Assembly: GCA_947489315.1 (NCBI GenBank)
Contig: CANLCX010000003.1
Span: forward strand, 310,001-374,000
Reading direction: 5' to 3'
Length of the DNA: 64,000 nt
DNA from: an uncultured Sphingomonadaceae bacterium
GTDB taxonomy: Bacteria; Pseudomonadota; Alphaproteobacteria; Sphingomonadales; Sphingomonadaceae
In this document: piece after piece, positions 1 to 8,102 of the stretch
How positions within the stretch are numbered: position 1 is the first letter of the stretch
How the letters are laid out: the number at the start of each line of letters is the position of its first letter
The notes under the pieces: generated by a model
The model's database searches: none
Told to the model about the DNA's origin: nothing
What the model saw: the letters and a program-made list of their open reading frames with translations, nothing else
Position numbers and translations under genes: made by a program

Positions 1-572
1 ACATAGCCGGTTACAAAACGGCTGGTAACAATCGATAGAAAATCAGAAAAAACCCGATAGGGTTCGCTCAGGTCAGTGACGCTGTAATCGATCGGTGTGA
101 AGCTGACCGCGGCGATTTGCCCGAAAGGCAAATGCACTGGAATCAGGATGGCTGACTTGGCTGTGGCGCTGCCATCATAAAAGTCCTTGAGGTCAATTTC
201 GTCGAGATATTCATTCTGCCAATGGCCATGAAAGCCTTCGGCATTGCACCAGATGGGCTCACTTTCATAACGGCAAGCACGGGGCAGGGGAGAGCTCAGC
301 GCCAGTCTGGTATCTTCCCACCAGCGCTCACCTTCAGCGACCCAGCCGAAAATATCTTTGTTGATAAGCTCGCCCTCGGCATCGACCAAATGGGCCTTTG
401 ACGAGATGTCTGCGCTGACCGCAATGCGGAAGCCATAGGATTGCGCAATTTTGTGAATTGCTTCTGCCGCTGGCCGAATTTCAGCCGCACTGGTGATCGT
501 TACACTGTCCAGATTGCGGCGAAAAGTTGCCTTCGAAACATCAGGTATTTCTGCGACGAAATTCTCTGCCAT
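1..572 (-). CDS. LuxR-type regulator with autoinducer-binding-like domain, partial (C-terminus outside window)
   Basis: The frame is open from ATG at 572 to the window edge (190 residues). GGAGGAC lies 9 bases upstream, which fixes the start. The protein aligns along its length with the complete LuxR regulator at 50121-50930: both carry a DIFGWV segment, RACRYESEP(I/F)WC, GFHGH, and HLPFGQ. That relative ends in a LuxR helix-turn-helix, so the missing part here is probably the DNA-binding domain. It lies downstream of, and codirectional with, the E1 alpha/E1 beta/lipoyl genes, 136 bases after the lipoyl gene. Its ligand is unknown. Because it sits at the end of a steroid-type cluster, control of that cluster is a reasonable inference, but nothing in the sequence proves it. 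Confidence 0.75.
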   Translation of the reverse strand, partial: MAENFVAEIPDVSKATFRRNLDSVTITSAAEIRPAAEAIHKIAQSYGFRIAVSADISSKAHLVDAEGELINKDIFGWVAEGERWWEDTRLALSSPLPRACRYESEPIWCNAEGFHGHWQNEYLDEIDLKDFYDGSATAKSAILIPVHLPFGQIAAVSFTPIDYSVTDLSEPYRVFSDFLSIVTSRFVTGY

Positions 573-636
573 AATAACGCTTGTCCTCCACGGAGCCCTT
601 TGATCAAGGCTCTCGACTTGCGTTGCTTGTCGCGTT

Positions 637-660
637 GTTTGGTTTTGCAGTCAACCAAAC
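637..660. other. 8-bp perfect hairpin between lipoyl gene and LuxR gene
   Basis: GTTTGGTT (637-644) pairs with AACCAAAC (653-660) around an 8-base loop. It lies in the only non-coding gap between the lipoyl gene and the LuxR gene. No T-run follows on the minus strand, so it is not a clear terminator; it could attenuate readthrough or be an operator. Confidence 0.35.
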
Positions 661-708
661 ATTACTAATAATAATGATAGGGTTCTGGTCAGTCGCTACT
701 ATCGTAGA

Positions 709-942
709 TTATTCGATCGTTCCGATCAATTCGCCGACCGGATATTCTTCACCGGTCGTACTGACAATGATCTTGAGTTTACCGGTCGCAGGCGATTCTA
801 CTTCCTGGGTCGATTTGTCGTTTTCCAAGGCATAGATGTCCTGCCCCTCGGTGACGTCTGCGCCATCAGGAACCAGCCACTCGGCCAGCGTGCCGACTTC
901 CATGCTGAATCCCAATTTTGGTATGCGTATTTCAGTAGCCAT
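709..942 (-). CDS. Freestanding lipoyl/biotinyl domain protein
   Basis: The 77-residue protein is a single lipoyl domain. The ENDKSTQEVESP segment carries the lysine that is normally lipoylated, preceded by the usual acidic residue and followed by the beta-hairpin partner strand and GELIGTIE. No subunit-binding or acyltransferase domain follows, so this is not a complete E2. It starts 2 bases after the E1 beta stop, in one operon with E1 alpha and E1 beta. By family logic it should accept the acyl or aldehyde unit produced by E1; which transacylase then acts cannot be seen in this window. A biotin carrier role is unlikely because the neighbours are thiamine enzymes. Confidence 0.85.
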   Translation of the reverse strand: MATEIRIPKLGFSMEVGTLAEWLVPDGADVTEGQDIYALENDKSTQEVESPATGKLKIIVSTTGEEYPVGELIGTIE

Positions 943-944
943 TT

Positions 945-1937
945 TTACCCCAATATTTTGCGAATTTCGCGTTCAATATCATCTTCGCTGAACATCCAAG
1001 CCTTTTCGATGGTGGGAGAGAAAGGCACAGGCGCATAGCCTGATCCAACCCGTCCGACCGGCGCCTTGAGTTCAGAGAATAATTCTTCATGGATGCGCGA
1101 AGAGATTTCAGCGCCAGTGCCAAAATTCTTCACGGCTTCATGCACGACCACGGCTGCCTTTGTTTTGGCAACACTTTTCAGCACGGTTTCCTCGTCAAAC
1201 GGAGCGATGGTGCGCAGATCGACCACTTCACAGGAAATGCCTTCGCCAGCCAGCTTTTCGGCGACCGCATGGCACGCGGCAACGCCGCGGCTATAGGTGA
1301 TCAAGCTGATATCGCTGCCTTCACGAGGGACCGATGCCAAGCCGAGCGGAACAACATGATCAGGCGCCGGCGCCGGACCTTTGGTGAAATAAGTCGGCGT
1401 ATTCTCGATAAAGATAACCGGATTGGGATCCATGATCGAAGAATAGAGCAATCCATAGGCATCACAGGGATTGGAAGCAGCAACCACTTTCAGACCCGGT
1501 ACGTGGGCCAGCCATGCTTCGAGCATATCACTATGCTGCCCGCCCAGGCCGGTACCTGCACCAGTGGTGGTTCTTATGGTCAATGGGACGCTTGTCTGTC
1601 CGCCGGACATGAAGCGCAATTTGGCTGCGTGATTGACAATTTGATCCATCGCAACGGTGATGAAGTTCATCAACATGATTTCCGCGACCGGTTTGTAGCC
1701 GACCAAAGCAGAACCAACGGCAGCGCCGACAATGGCCTGCTCTGAAATCGGGGTTGAGCGCACGCGGTCCGTGCCAAATTGTGCTGATAGACCGGCCGTT
1801 ACTTTAAAAACACCGCCGCCTTGTTCATCGGCAATATCTTCACCCATTAGGATGACTTTGGGGTCGTCGGCCATCGCTTTTGCCATCGCCATGTTACAGG
1901 CTTGCGCGAACATGATTTCCTTTGGTGCGTCGCTCAT
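945..1937 (-). CDS. 2-oxoacid dehydrogenase E1 component, beta subunit
   Basis: This is the 330-residue transketolase-type beta subunit of a thiamine-diphosphate 2-oxoacid dehydrogenase (pyruvate, acetoin or branched-chain class). Visible family marks are MGEDIADEQGGGVFKVT near the N-terminus, the GPAPAPDH loop, and the C-terminal half of the transketolase fold with VVDLRTIAPFD and VVVHEAVK. Length is normal for the family. The ATG overlaps the stop of E1 alpha by 4 bases (ATGA), with GGAG just upstream, so translation is coupled. It pairs with E1 alpha to decarboxylate a 2-oxoacid or cleave a 2-oxo compound and pass the acyl group to the lipoyl protein. The substrate is unknown; the steroid-type neighbours suggest a product of ring or side-chain breakdown. 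Confidence 0.9.
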   Translation of the reverse strand: MSDAPKEIMFAQACNMAMAKAMADDPKVILMGEDIADEQGGGVFKVTAGLSAQFGTDRVRSTPISEQAIVGAAVGSALVGYKPVAEIMLMNFITVAMDQIVNHAAKLRFMSGGQTSVPLTIRTTTGAGTGLGGQHSDMLEAWLAHVPGLKVVAASNPCDAYGLLYSSIMDPNPVIFIENTPTYFTKGPAPAPDHVVPLGLASVPREGSDISLITYSRGVAACHAVAEKLAGEGISCEVVDLRTIAPFDEETVLKSVAKTKAAVVVHEAVKNFGTGAEISSRIHEELFSELKAPVGRVGSGYAPVPFSPTIEKAWMFSEDDIEREIRKILG

Positions 1938-2947
1938 GCTGCAATCTCCACGTCTAGTACATCGATGCGATATTCATCCCCGGGAGGATAAGGCGCGTCG
2001 AGCGCAAATTGTGCCGCCTCGTCGATAATCGCTTTGTTTTTGGCTTCAATGGCAGCGATGTCTGCTTCGCTCACCTGAATGTCGAGCAGTTGCTGGCGCA
2101 GGATCGGCATTGGATCATCTTTCAGCGCCTGTTCCATTTCCGCTTCAGGAATATAATGACCGGTATCGCCGAGCAAATGGCCGTGGAAGCGGAAGGTCAT
2201 CGCCTCGATCAACGTTGGCCCGTTTCCGGCGCGGGCATATTCAACCGCTTCCTTCGCTGCCGCATACATTTCGCTCGCATCATTGCCGTTCACACGCACC
2301 GAACGCATGCCTAAGCCTTCGCCGCGCTGTTTGATGGTGTCGGAACTGGTCGCAAAGGCCATCGGCGTATGTTCGGAATAGAGATTATTCTGGCAGAGGA
2401 AGATGACCGGCAGCTTCCAGACCTGCGCCATGTTCAAGCCTTCATGGAAGGCTCCAATATTGGTGGCTCCATCACCAAAGCAGCAGACCGTAACTTTACC
2501 GTCTTTGTCGAGCTGGCTCGCAAGACCCAAGCCGTTGGCGATCGGAATGCCGGAACCGACAATGCCGGTGGTGACCATTACGCCGGTTTCAGGATGGGTG
2601 ATGTGCATGGGGCCGCCCTTGCCTTTGCAAGTGCCAGCCATCTTGCCAGCAAACTCGGCCCAGAGATCTTTGGACGGAATACCTTTAGCGAGCTGATCAT
2701 GGAGACCGCGATAGATGGTAACCAGATAATCTTCCTGATTGATCGCTGCCATCATGGCGGAGGAGACAACTTCCTGCCCGCGCACGGGATAATAGACGAT
2801 TTGCAATTGTCCGGCGCCGATCATTTTGCGGAATTTAATATCCGACTGCATGATCAGGTCCGCGCGGGTGAAAATGTCGATCAGGACATCTTTGTCTGCC
2901 ATCTGTGTATCGCTCAAGGCTTTGCTCCTTTGGTGGTCATCCATCAT
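1934..2947 (-). CDS. 2-oxoacid dehydrogenase E1 component, alpha subunit (thiamine diphosphate-binding)
   Basis: This protein holds the thiamine diphosphate site: GDGATNIGAFHEGLNMA followed by PVIFLCQNN is the GDG-NN cofactor motif of E1 alpha. HGHLLGDTGHY is the phosphorylation-loop equivalent. Residue count (337 from the first ATG) fits the pyruvate/acetoin family. Start choice is open: ATG at 2947 or 2944 follows AGAGGT, but TTG at 2917 follows a better spaced AGGAG (7 bases). It is the first gene of the minus-strand operon E1 alpha, E1 beta, lipoyl protein, LuxR, and is divergent from the MDR reductase at 3281. Acetoin dehydrogenase alpha is an alternative name; the substrate cannot be told from sequence. 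Confidence 0.9.
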   Translation of the reverse strand: MMDDHQRSKALSDTQMADKDVLIDIFTRADLIMQSDIKFRKMIGAGQLQIVYYPVRGQEVVSSAMMAAINQEDYLVTIYRGLHDQLAKGIPSKDLWAEFAGKMAGTCKGKGGPMHITHPETGVMVTTGIVGSGIPIANGLGLASQLDKDGKVTVCCFGDGATNIGAFHEGLNMAQVWKLPVIFLCQNNLYSEHTPMAFATSSDTIKQRGEGLGMRSVRVNGNDASEMYAAAKEAVEYARAGNGPTLIEAMTFRFHGHLLGDTGHYIPEAEMEQALKDDPMPILRQQLLDIQVSEADIAAIEAKNKAIIDEAAQFALDAPYPPGDEYRIDVLDVEIAA

Positions 2948-3280
2948 CGGACCTCTTTCGGGTCTTTTGTTCTGAAATCTTCATAGCGCAGGCCAAGCCG
3001 CTCGCCACTATTGTTATAGGGAGTGTGCGATAAAGGCGTCCGTTTGGTCATGGCCTTTCCCGTTGCTGGATGGGACGGCTCCTTCATGGCCGAAATTGTC
3101 AAGAAATGGCAGAAAACAAAGCCCTTTGGAGCGATTTATCTTCAAGCTTCATAGCAATGTCATGTAATAAGAACGGCAGCAGCAAGTTCAGGCAAATCAA
3201 GCAGCTATCAAAGCTGGCAGTTATGTCGCGGCAGGACTCGGGTCTATCAGATCGAAAATAATGCGTAACGGGAGAATAAA
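2948..3280. promoter_or_regulatory. Divergent intergenic region between E1 alpha operon and MDR/acyl-CoA dehydrogenase genes
   Basis: This 333-base gap separates two divergent catabolic transcription units and must hold both promoters. I see no convincing gene in it; the short open frames lack ribosome sites and family marks. The plus-strand gene has a clear GGGAG ribosome site just before 3281. No strong operator palindrome stood out. Confidence 0.5.
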
Positions 3281-4282
3281 ATGACTGATAACAGGCAGTG
3301 GCTGATTAATGGACGTCCAAAAGGACGCGGGTTGGTGGATGATGACTTCAAAAAAGTCGTGACACCAGTTCCAGATGTTGCCGAAGGTCATGTCTTGGTC
3401 AAGAACGAGATTCTTGGTTTTGATCCTGCGCAAAAAGGCTGGATGGAAAATATTGGTGGTTATATGGCGCCAACCGAAATTGGTGAAGTCATGCGCGGTA
3501 GTGGTGTCGGCACCGTCGTCGAATCGCGCGATTCGAAATTTGCCGTTGGTGACAAGGTTATGGGCATGCTGCGCTGGCAGGATTACGCCATGGTTCCCGG
3601 CAGTGAGCTGAACAAAGTGCCAGACGATGAATTACTCGCCGCCAATCTTGGCGCGCTGGGTACAACTGGCATGACTGCTTATTTCGGATTGCTCAAACAT
3701 GGCCGGCCACAGCCGGGCGACACATTGGTGGTTTCCGGCGCTGCTGGTGCAACCGGCTCCATGGTCGGTCAAATTGGCAAGATTGCCGGATGTCGCACAA
3801 TCGGTATCGCGGGCGGCAAGGAAAAATGCGACTGGCTGACCCAGGATGTCGGTTATGATCATGCCATTGACTATAAAAATGAAGATGTTCGGGCGAAGCT
3901 AAAAGAGCTTTGTAATCAGTCGATCAACGTTTTTTATGACAATGTCGGCGGCAAAATCTTGAACGACGCTCTGGCGCATATAGCTATGAATGCACGCGTC
4001 GTCATATGCGGCGGAATTTCGCGTTACGAAAAAGGCGACATGCCTGCTGGTCCGGAAAATTATTTCAATCTGATCTTCAAGCGTGGGACAATGTCGGGCT
4101 TTATTGTGCTCGATTATATGAGTGAATATCCCGAAGCACAGAAACGCATGCGCCAATGGATCAAGGAAGGTAAAATCACCTTCAAGGAAGATATTCAAGA
4201 GGGTTTTGATAACATCCCTGATACCCTGAAACGGCTGTTCGCAGGGCAGAATTTCGGGAAGCAAATGCTTCGGCTGGACTGA
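3281..4282 (+). CDS. NADP-dependent medium-chain reductase (prostaglandin reductase / alkenal reductase type)
   Basis: This 333-residue zinc-free MDR protein belongs with leukotriene B4 dehydrogenase/2-alkenal reductases. The N-terminal half is the GroES-like catalytic domain (FDPAQKGWM is the family signature near residue 50). The Rossmann NADP motif is VVSGAAGATGSMVGQIGK near residues 147-165, followed by GIAGGKEKC, whose lysine is typical of NADP binding. Reduction of an alpha,beta-unsaturated ketone or aldehyde is the expected reaction. GGGAG lies 8 bases before the ATG. It is the first of a run of catabolic genes with two acyl-CoA dehydrogenases; a paralogue lies at 10963-11985. A role on unsaturated steroid intermediates is inference. 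Confidence 0.88.
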   Translation: MTDNRQWLINGRPKGRGLVDDDFKKVVTPVPDVAEGHVLVKNEILGFDPAQKGWMENIGGYMAPTEIGEVMRGSGVGTVVESRDSKFAVGDKVMGMLRWQDYAMVPGSELNKVPDDELLAANLGALGTTGMTAYFGLLKHGRPQPGDTLVVSGAAGATGSMVGQIGKIAGCRTIGIAGGKEKCDWLTQDVGYDHAIDYKNEDVRAKLKELCNQSINVFYDNVGGKILNDALAHIAMNARVVICGGISRYEKGDMPAGPENYFNLIFKRGTMSGFIVLDYMSEYPEAQKRMRQWIKEGKITFKEDIQEGFDNIPDTLKRLFAGQNFGKQMLRLD

Positions 4283-4379
4283 TCGGCTGTCGGGCTGGCT
4301 GATTTCTTGCGCTAACTATTTGCGCAGTGCCAGCCCTTCGCCGTCTGCAATATGACGGATTAATTACGAGAGGCAAAAT

Positions 4380-5591
4380 ATGAGCGATTTGGAACAATTT
4401 CGCGCAGAAACACGGGCTTGGTTAGCAGAAAACTGCCCAGAGGAAATGCGTGACGGCGACATTACAGCAGAGAATCAATGCTGGGGTGGGCGTCAATGGG
4501 AGTTCCAGTCTGAGGCTCAGAAGCGCTGGTTCGAAGCGGCTTTGGAAAAGGGCTATACAGTCCCGACCTGGCCCAAGGAATATGGCGGAGCCGGACTAAC
4601 CGCAGACGAAGCCAAAATTCTTACCGAAGAGCGCGACCGGATCAATGCGCGCAAGCCGCTTAGCAATTTCGGGATCTCAATGTTGGGCCCCGCCTTGCTG
4701 GCTTATGGGACCCATGAACAGAAACTGCAGCATCTGGGTGGTATCGCTCGCGGAGAAATTCGTTGGTGTCAGGGCTATTCCGAACCGGGCGCCGGTTCCG
4801 ACCTCGCTTCGCTGAAAACCAAATGTGAGGACAAAGGCGATCATTGGCTGATCAACGGCCAGAAAATCTGGACGTCCAATGCTGATATTTCCGACTGGAT
4901 ATTCTGTCTGGTCCGGACCGATTTTGACGCGCCAAAGCATAGAGGCATTACCTTCATCCTGATCGACATGGCGAGCGAGGGGATTAGCGTGAAGCCGATC
5001 GTCTTGATCTCTGGTCATTCCCCCTTTTGCGAGACATTCTTCGATGATGTCAAAGTGCCGAAAGCCTATGGCGATGGAAACTTGTCCGTTGTCGGAGAGG
5101 TGAATCGCGGTTGGGATGTAGCCAAAAATCTGTTGGTCCATGAACGCGGGATGTTGGGGACAATGTCACCTTTACGCGGTGCGAAGGGACCAGAAAATCT
5201 TGGCGGCTATGCGGCGGAAGAAATTGGTCTCGATGCAGCGGGCCGTCTTGATGACCCATCTCTGCGGCAAAAAATTGCTCAAGCCGAAATTGATGACTGG
5301 GCTTATACACTGACCGTTGAGCGGATGAATGATGAAGCCAATGCCGGCAATGGGCTCGGTGCTAAATCATCAATGCTCAAATATGCCGCTTCTGAACTTA
5401 CTAAGAAGGGTAGTGAGCTGCGCATGGACATTGGCGGGACTGACGCTGCGACCATTGGTGCGGATGGCATAGAATATGACAGTCTCGCCAATACCTGGCT
5501 TTATAATCGCGCTTATTCCATTCTCGGCGGAACGACCGAGGTTCAGCTCAACATTATTTCCAAGCGTGTCTTGGAACTTCCCAGCGCATAG
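4380..5591 (+). CDS. Acyl-CoA dehydrogenase, larger subunit of a probable heteromeric pair
   Basis: The 403-residue protein shows the flavin-binding motif YSEPGAGSDLASL, the substrate/FAD segment GQKIWTSNAD, and the C-terminal GGTTEVQLNIISKRVLELP that contacts FAD across the dimer. It oxidises an acyl-CoA to the 2-enoyl-CoA, passing electrons to ETF. The next gene starts 15 bases later and encodes a shorter acyl-CoA dehydrogenase lacking the GGTTE motif. In steroid degraders such adjacent long/short pairs (FadE26-FadE27, FadE28-FadE29 types) form alpha2beta2 enzymes that take the bulky steroid side chain; I infer the same here. GAGAGG precedes the ATG by 7 bases. Confidence 0.9.
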   Translation: MSDLEQFRAETRAWLAENCPEEMRDGDITAENQCWGGRQWEFQSEAQKRWFEAALEKGYTVPTWPKEYGGAGLTADEAKILTEERDRINARKPLSNFGISMLGPALLAYGTHEQKLQHLGGIARGEIRWCQGYSEPGAGSDLASLKTKCEDKGDHWLINGQKIWTSNADISDWIFCLVRTDFDAPKHRGITFILIDMASEGISVKPIVLISGHSPFCETFFDDVKVPKAYGDGNLSVVGEVNRGWDVAKNLLVHERGMLGTMSPLRGAKGPENLGGYAAEEIGLDAAGRLDDPSLRQKIAQAEIDDWAYTLTVERMNDEANAGNGLGAKSSMLKYAASELTKKGSELRMDIGGTDAATIGADGIEYDSLANTWLYNRAYSILGGTTEVQLNIISKRVLELPSA

Positions 5592-5606
5592 ATAGGCGAG
5601 AGCGAC

Positions 5607-6746
5607 ATGTCCCTTATTCTCACCGAAGAACAGGAAATGCTGCAAGATGCGGCCAGCGGTTTTTTGACTGAAAATGCCCCGGTTGCTTCCTTTCGCGAGA
5701 TTAGGGACAGTAAGAATCCCGATGGTTTTTCCCGTGATCTGTGGAAAGAAATGGCGGAGATGGGTTGGGCTGGGATCATTGTTGATGAGGAATTTGGCGG
5801 CAGTGAATTTGGCTATGTTGGCGCCGGTGTCTTGGCCGAACAAATGGGCAGAAACCTGACGGCTTCGCCTTTTTTCTCGACTTCTGTATTGGGTGCGACC
5901 GCTGTCCAGCGTTACGGTACGCAAAAGCAAAAAGACGAACATCTTGGGTCAATTTGTGACGGTTCAACTCTATTTGCACTGGCAGTGGATGAAGGGCCGC
6001 GTCACCGTCCGGAGCATATTGAATTTGCCGCTACACCGCATGGCAATGGCTATATATTGTCTGGTTCCAAGACATTTGTGGCGGACGGCCATGTTGCCGA
6101 TAAATTGATTATCGCCGCTCGTACTTCGGGCGAAGCCAATGATTCATCGGGTGTTACGCTATTTCTGGTCGATGCCGACGCAGCGGCGATAGAGCGCGCG
6201 CATACACCGATGATCGACAGTCGCAATGCCGCCAATATTAGGGTCGATGGTCTTGAAGTGACAGGTGATGATATATTGGGCGAAGTCGATGGTGGTTATG
6301 AAGCGCTGGAAGGAATCTTGTCGGCAGGCCGTGCGGTATTGGGCGCAGAAATGTCCGGTTCCTCGCAGCAGGCTTTTGCAATTACCACCGACTATCTGAA
6401 AGAGCGCGAGCAATTTGGTCAGAAAATCGGTTCGTTCCAGGGCTTGCAGCACCGCGCCGCGCATCTCGCGACCGAAATCGAAATGACCAAGTCTGCGGTT
6501 CTGAAATCCCTGCAGTTGCTCGATGACGATTTTGAAAGCGCTTCAGCAACCTGTTCGATGGCGAAGGCCAAATCGGGTATGACCGCGCAGCTATCCACTC
6601 AAGAAGCGATCCAAATGCATGGCGGCATTGGTGTGACCGATGAATATGATGTCGGGCTGTATTTCAAGCGCGTCCATGTTGCCCAGCAAATGTTCGGCGA
6701 TGCGGGTTTTCATGCAGACCGGTTGGCGAAGCGTTCAGGCTATTGA
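5607..6746 (+). CDS. Acyl-CoA dehydrogenase, smaller subunit of a probable heteromeric pair
   Basis: The 379-residue protein has the N-terminal helical domain (LTEEQEMLQDAASGFL), middle beta domain, and C-terminal segment with QEAIQMHGGIGVTDEYD. It ends soon after and lacks the GGT(S/T)E-type FAD-contact motif present in its upstream partner. That is the pattern of the non-catalytic or half-site subunit in heteromeric steroid acyl-CoA dehydrogenases. It follows the 403-residue subunit by 15 bases and is codirectional, so cotranslation in one operon is likely. If the pair were instead two independent homomers, each should carry a full FAD interface, which this one seems to lack. Confidence 0.88.
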   Translation: MSLILTEEQEMLQDAASGFLTENAPVASFREIRDSKNPDGFSRDLWKEMAEMGWAGIIVDEEFGGSEFGYVGAGVLAEQMGRNLTASPFFSTSVLGATAVQRYGTQKQKDEHLGSICDGSTLFALAVDEGPRHRPEHIEFAATPHGNGYILSGSKTFVADGHVADKLIIAARTSGEANDSSGVTLFLVDADAAAIERAHTPMIDSRNAANIRVDGLEVTGDDILGEVDGGYEALEGILSAGRAVLGAEMSGSSQQAFAITTDYLKEREQFGQKIGSFQGLQHRAAHLATEIEMTKSAVLKSLQLLDDDFESASATCSMAKAKSGMTAQLSTQEAIQMHGGIGVTDEYDVGLYFKRVHVAQQMFGDAGFHADRLAKRSGY

Positions 6747-6768
6747 ACGGTTGATAGGCGTTCCAAGC

Positions 6769-7143
6769 TCAGCTCATTGTAATATTGGATGGGCCGAAAT
6801 GCGCCGTCATTTTTTCGACTTTACCGTCATCATCAAACTCAAAAATGTCGATCACTTCCACGGTGAGGATCTTGCCATCAGCTTGACCGATATCAGCGCG
6901 AAATGGAAAGGCCGCCGTCTTAGAGCTTATTCTGATGCTATCGGTCAATTCCACTTTCGCACCGCCGGAAAACGCATTTTGGTAAAAGCTCAAGATATCG
7001 GCGCCCGTCTTTGGTTCAGTGCCAGCCGGATCTTCGACCGCAGCATTGTCAGCAAAAAGGTCCATGACCGCGTGCATGTCACCGGCGTTAATGGCCGCCA
7101 TATAGCGGTTGACGATCTCAGTCATATGTTCGGGCGTTGGCAT
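6769..7143 (-). CDS. Steroid delta-isomerase (3-ketosteroid delta5-delta4 isomerase)
   Basis: This 124-residue NTF2-fold protein matches the Comamonas-type ketosteroid isomerase in length and in all three catalytic residues at the same numbers: Tyr14 in NRYMAAINAGD, Asp38 in AAVEDPAG, and Asp99 in EVIDIF. The opening PTPEHMT and the ADNAAVEDPAGTEP stretch are also typical. The enzyme moves the C5-C6 double bond of a 3-oxo-5-steroid into conjugation. AAGGA lies 8 bases before the ATG. It is on the opposite strand to the flanking operon genes, convergent with the acyl-CoA dehydrogenase and divergent from the SDR at 7237. It is the best single indicator that this cluster acts on steroids; the SnoaL-like alternative does not explain the full triad. 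Confidence 0.88.
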   Translation of the reverse strand: MPTPEHMTEIVNRYMAAINAGDMHAVMDLFADNAAVEDPAGTEPKTGADILSFYQNAFSGGAKVELTDSIRISSKTAAFPFRADIGQADGKILTVEVIDIFEFDDDGKVEKMTAHFGPSNITMS

Positions 7144-7236
7144 CGGACTTCCTTTCTGAAGATATGAATGAATAATAGGGGCGCAAGGTGGTCACCGGCG
7201 TCTCCCTAATTTGATAGGGACTTGAGGAGAATGGAT

Positions 7237-8007
7237 ATGACGAAGCGGTTACAGGGAAAAGTGGCGATTATCACCGGCGGTGCTAGCGGCATTGGTGCGG
7301 CGATGGTGAAGCGCTTTTCAGAAGAGGGCGCGAAGGTGTTTTCCACGGATGTCCAGGTTGAGCTCGGTCAAAGCGTGGCTGACGATGCTGGCGCGTTGTT
7401 CATGGAGCAGGATGTGTCTACCCAAGCGGGTTGGGAAGCCGTTGTCGCGAGAGCGCAATCAGAATTTGGCCGTCTCGATATTCTTGTCAATAATGCGGGG
7501 ATCGTGGCGGCGAAATCGATTGAGGATATTGATCTGGCAAGCTGGCACCATTTGCTCGGCATCAACCTGACCGGAGTCATGCTCGGTTGCCAGAATGCAA
7601 TAAAAGCGATGAAGCAAAACCCTGGTGGATCATCCGGTTCGATTATCAATATCGCCTCTACATCGGCCTTTGCCGCGCTGCCCGGGGATGTTGCTTATAC
7701 CGCATCCAAGAGTGCCGTGCGCATGTTGACCCGATCCGTGGCGGTACATTGCGCGCAAACGGGTTTGAACATCCGCTGTAACAATATCGTGCCGGGCGGG
7801 ACCCATACCGGGATTATCGATGCCGCCAAACAGGTCGTGCCTGATATATATGATCGGGTCGCCGCCATGTCGCCAATGAACCGCATGGGGCAGGGCGCGG
7901 ATATGGCCGGAGCAGCGGTCTATCTGGCAAGTGAGGATGCAGCGTTCGTGACCGGCAGCGATTTGCTGGTCGACGGCGGTATGCTTGCTGTCCATCCTGG
8001 TTATTAA
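7237..8007 (+). CDS. Short-chain dehydrogenase, hydroxysteroid dehydrogenase-like
   Basis: The protein has 256 residues from ATG 7237, chosen because GAGGAGA sits 6 bases upstream; an ATG at 7231 abuts the ribosome site. The classical SDR plan is complete: TGGASGIG (residues 13-20) for NAD(P), NNAG (85-88), Ser near 141-143, and YTASK with Tyr154 and Lys158. The opening MTKRLQGKVAIITGGASG closely resembles the 3beta/17beta-hydroxysteroid dehydrogenase of Comamonas. The probable reaction is oxidation of a steroid hydroxyl to the ketone, which would feed the isomerase encoded divergently 93 bases away. Substrate position is inference. Confidence 0.88.
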   Translation: MTKRLQGKVAIITGGASGIGAAMVKRFSEEGAKVFSTDVQVELGQSVADDAGALFMEQDVSTQAGWEAVVARAQSEFGRLDILVNNAGIVAAKSIEDIDLASWHHLLGINLTGVMLGCQNAIKAMKQNPGGSSGSIINIASTSAFAALPGDVAYTASKSAVRMLTRSVAVHCAQTGLNIRCNNIVPGGTHTGIIDAAKQVVPDIYDRVAAMSPMNRMGQGADMAGAAVYLASEDAAFVTGSDLLVDGGMLAVHPGY

Positions 8008-8102
8008 ATTGGCAGGCTATTAGAAATCTAACTAGCCGTTTTGGCAGTTATTGGCCGACCGGCTTTGGCCTAATGTCTACGCAATAAAAAGGGAGAGAGC
8101 GA

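Noticed and set aside
3070-3261. 63-codon open frame in the divergent gap before the MDR gene
   Set aside because: No ribosome site, composition unlike neighbours, and it would occupy the promoter region of a clear gene.
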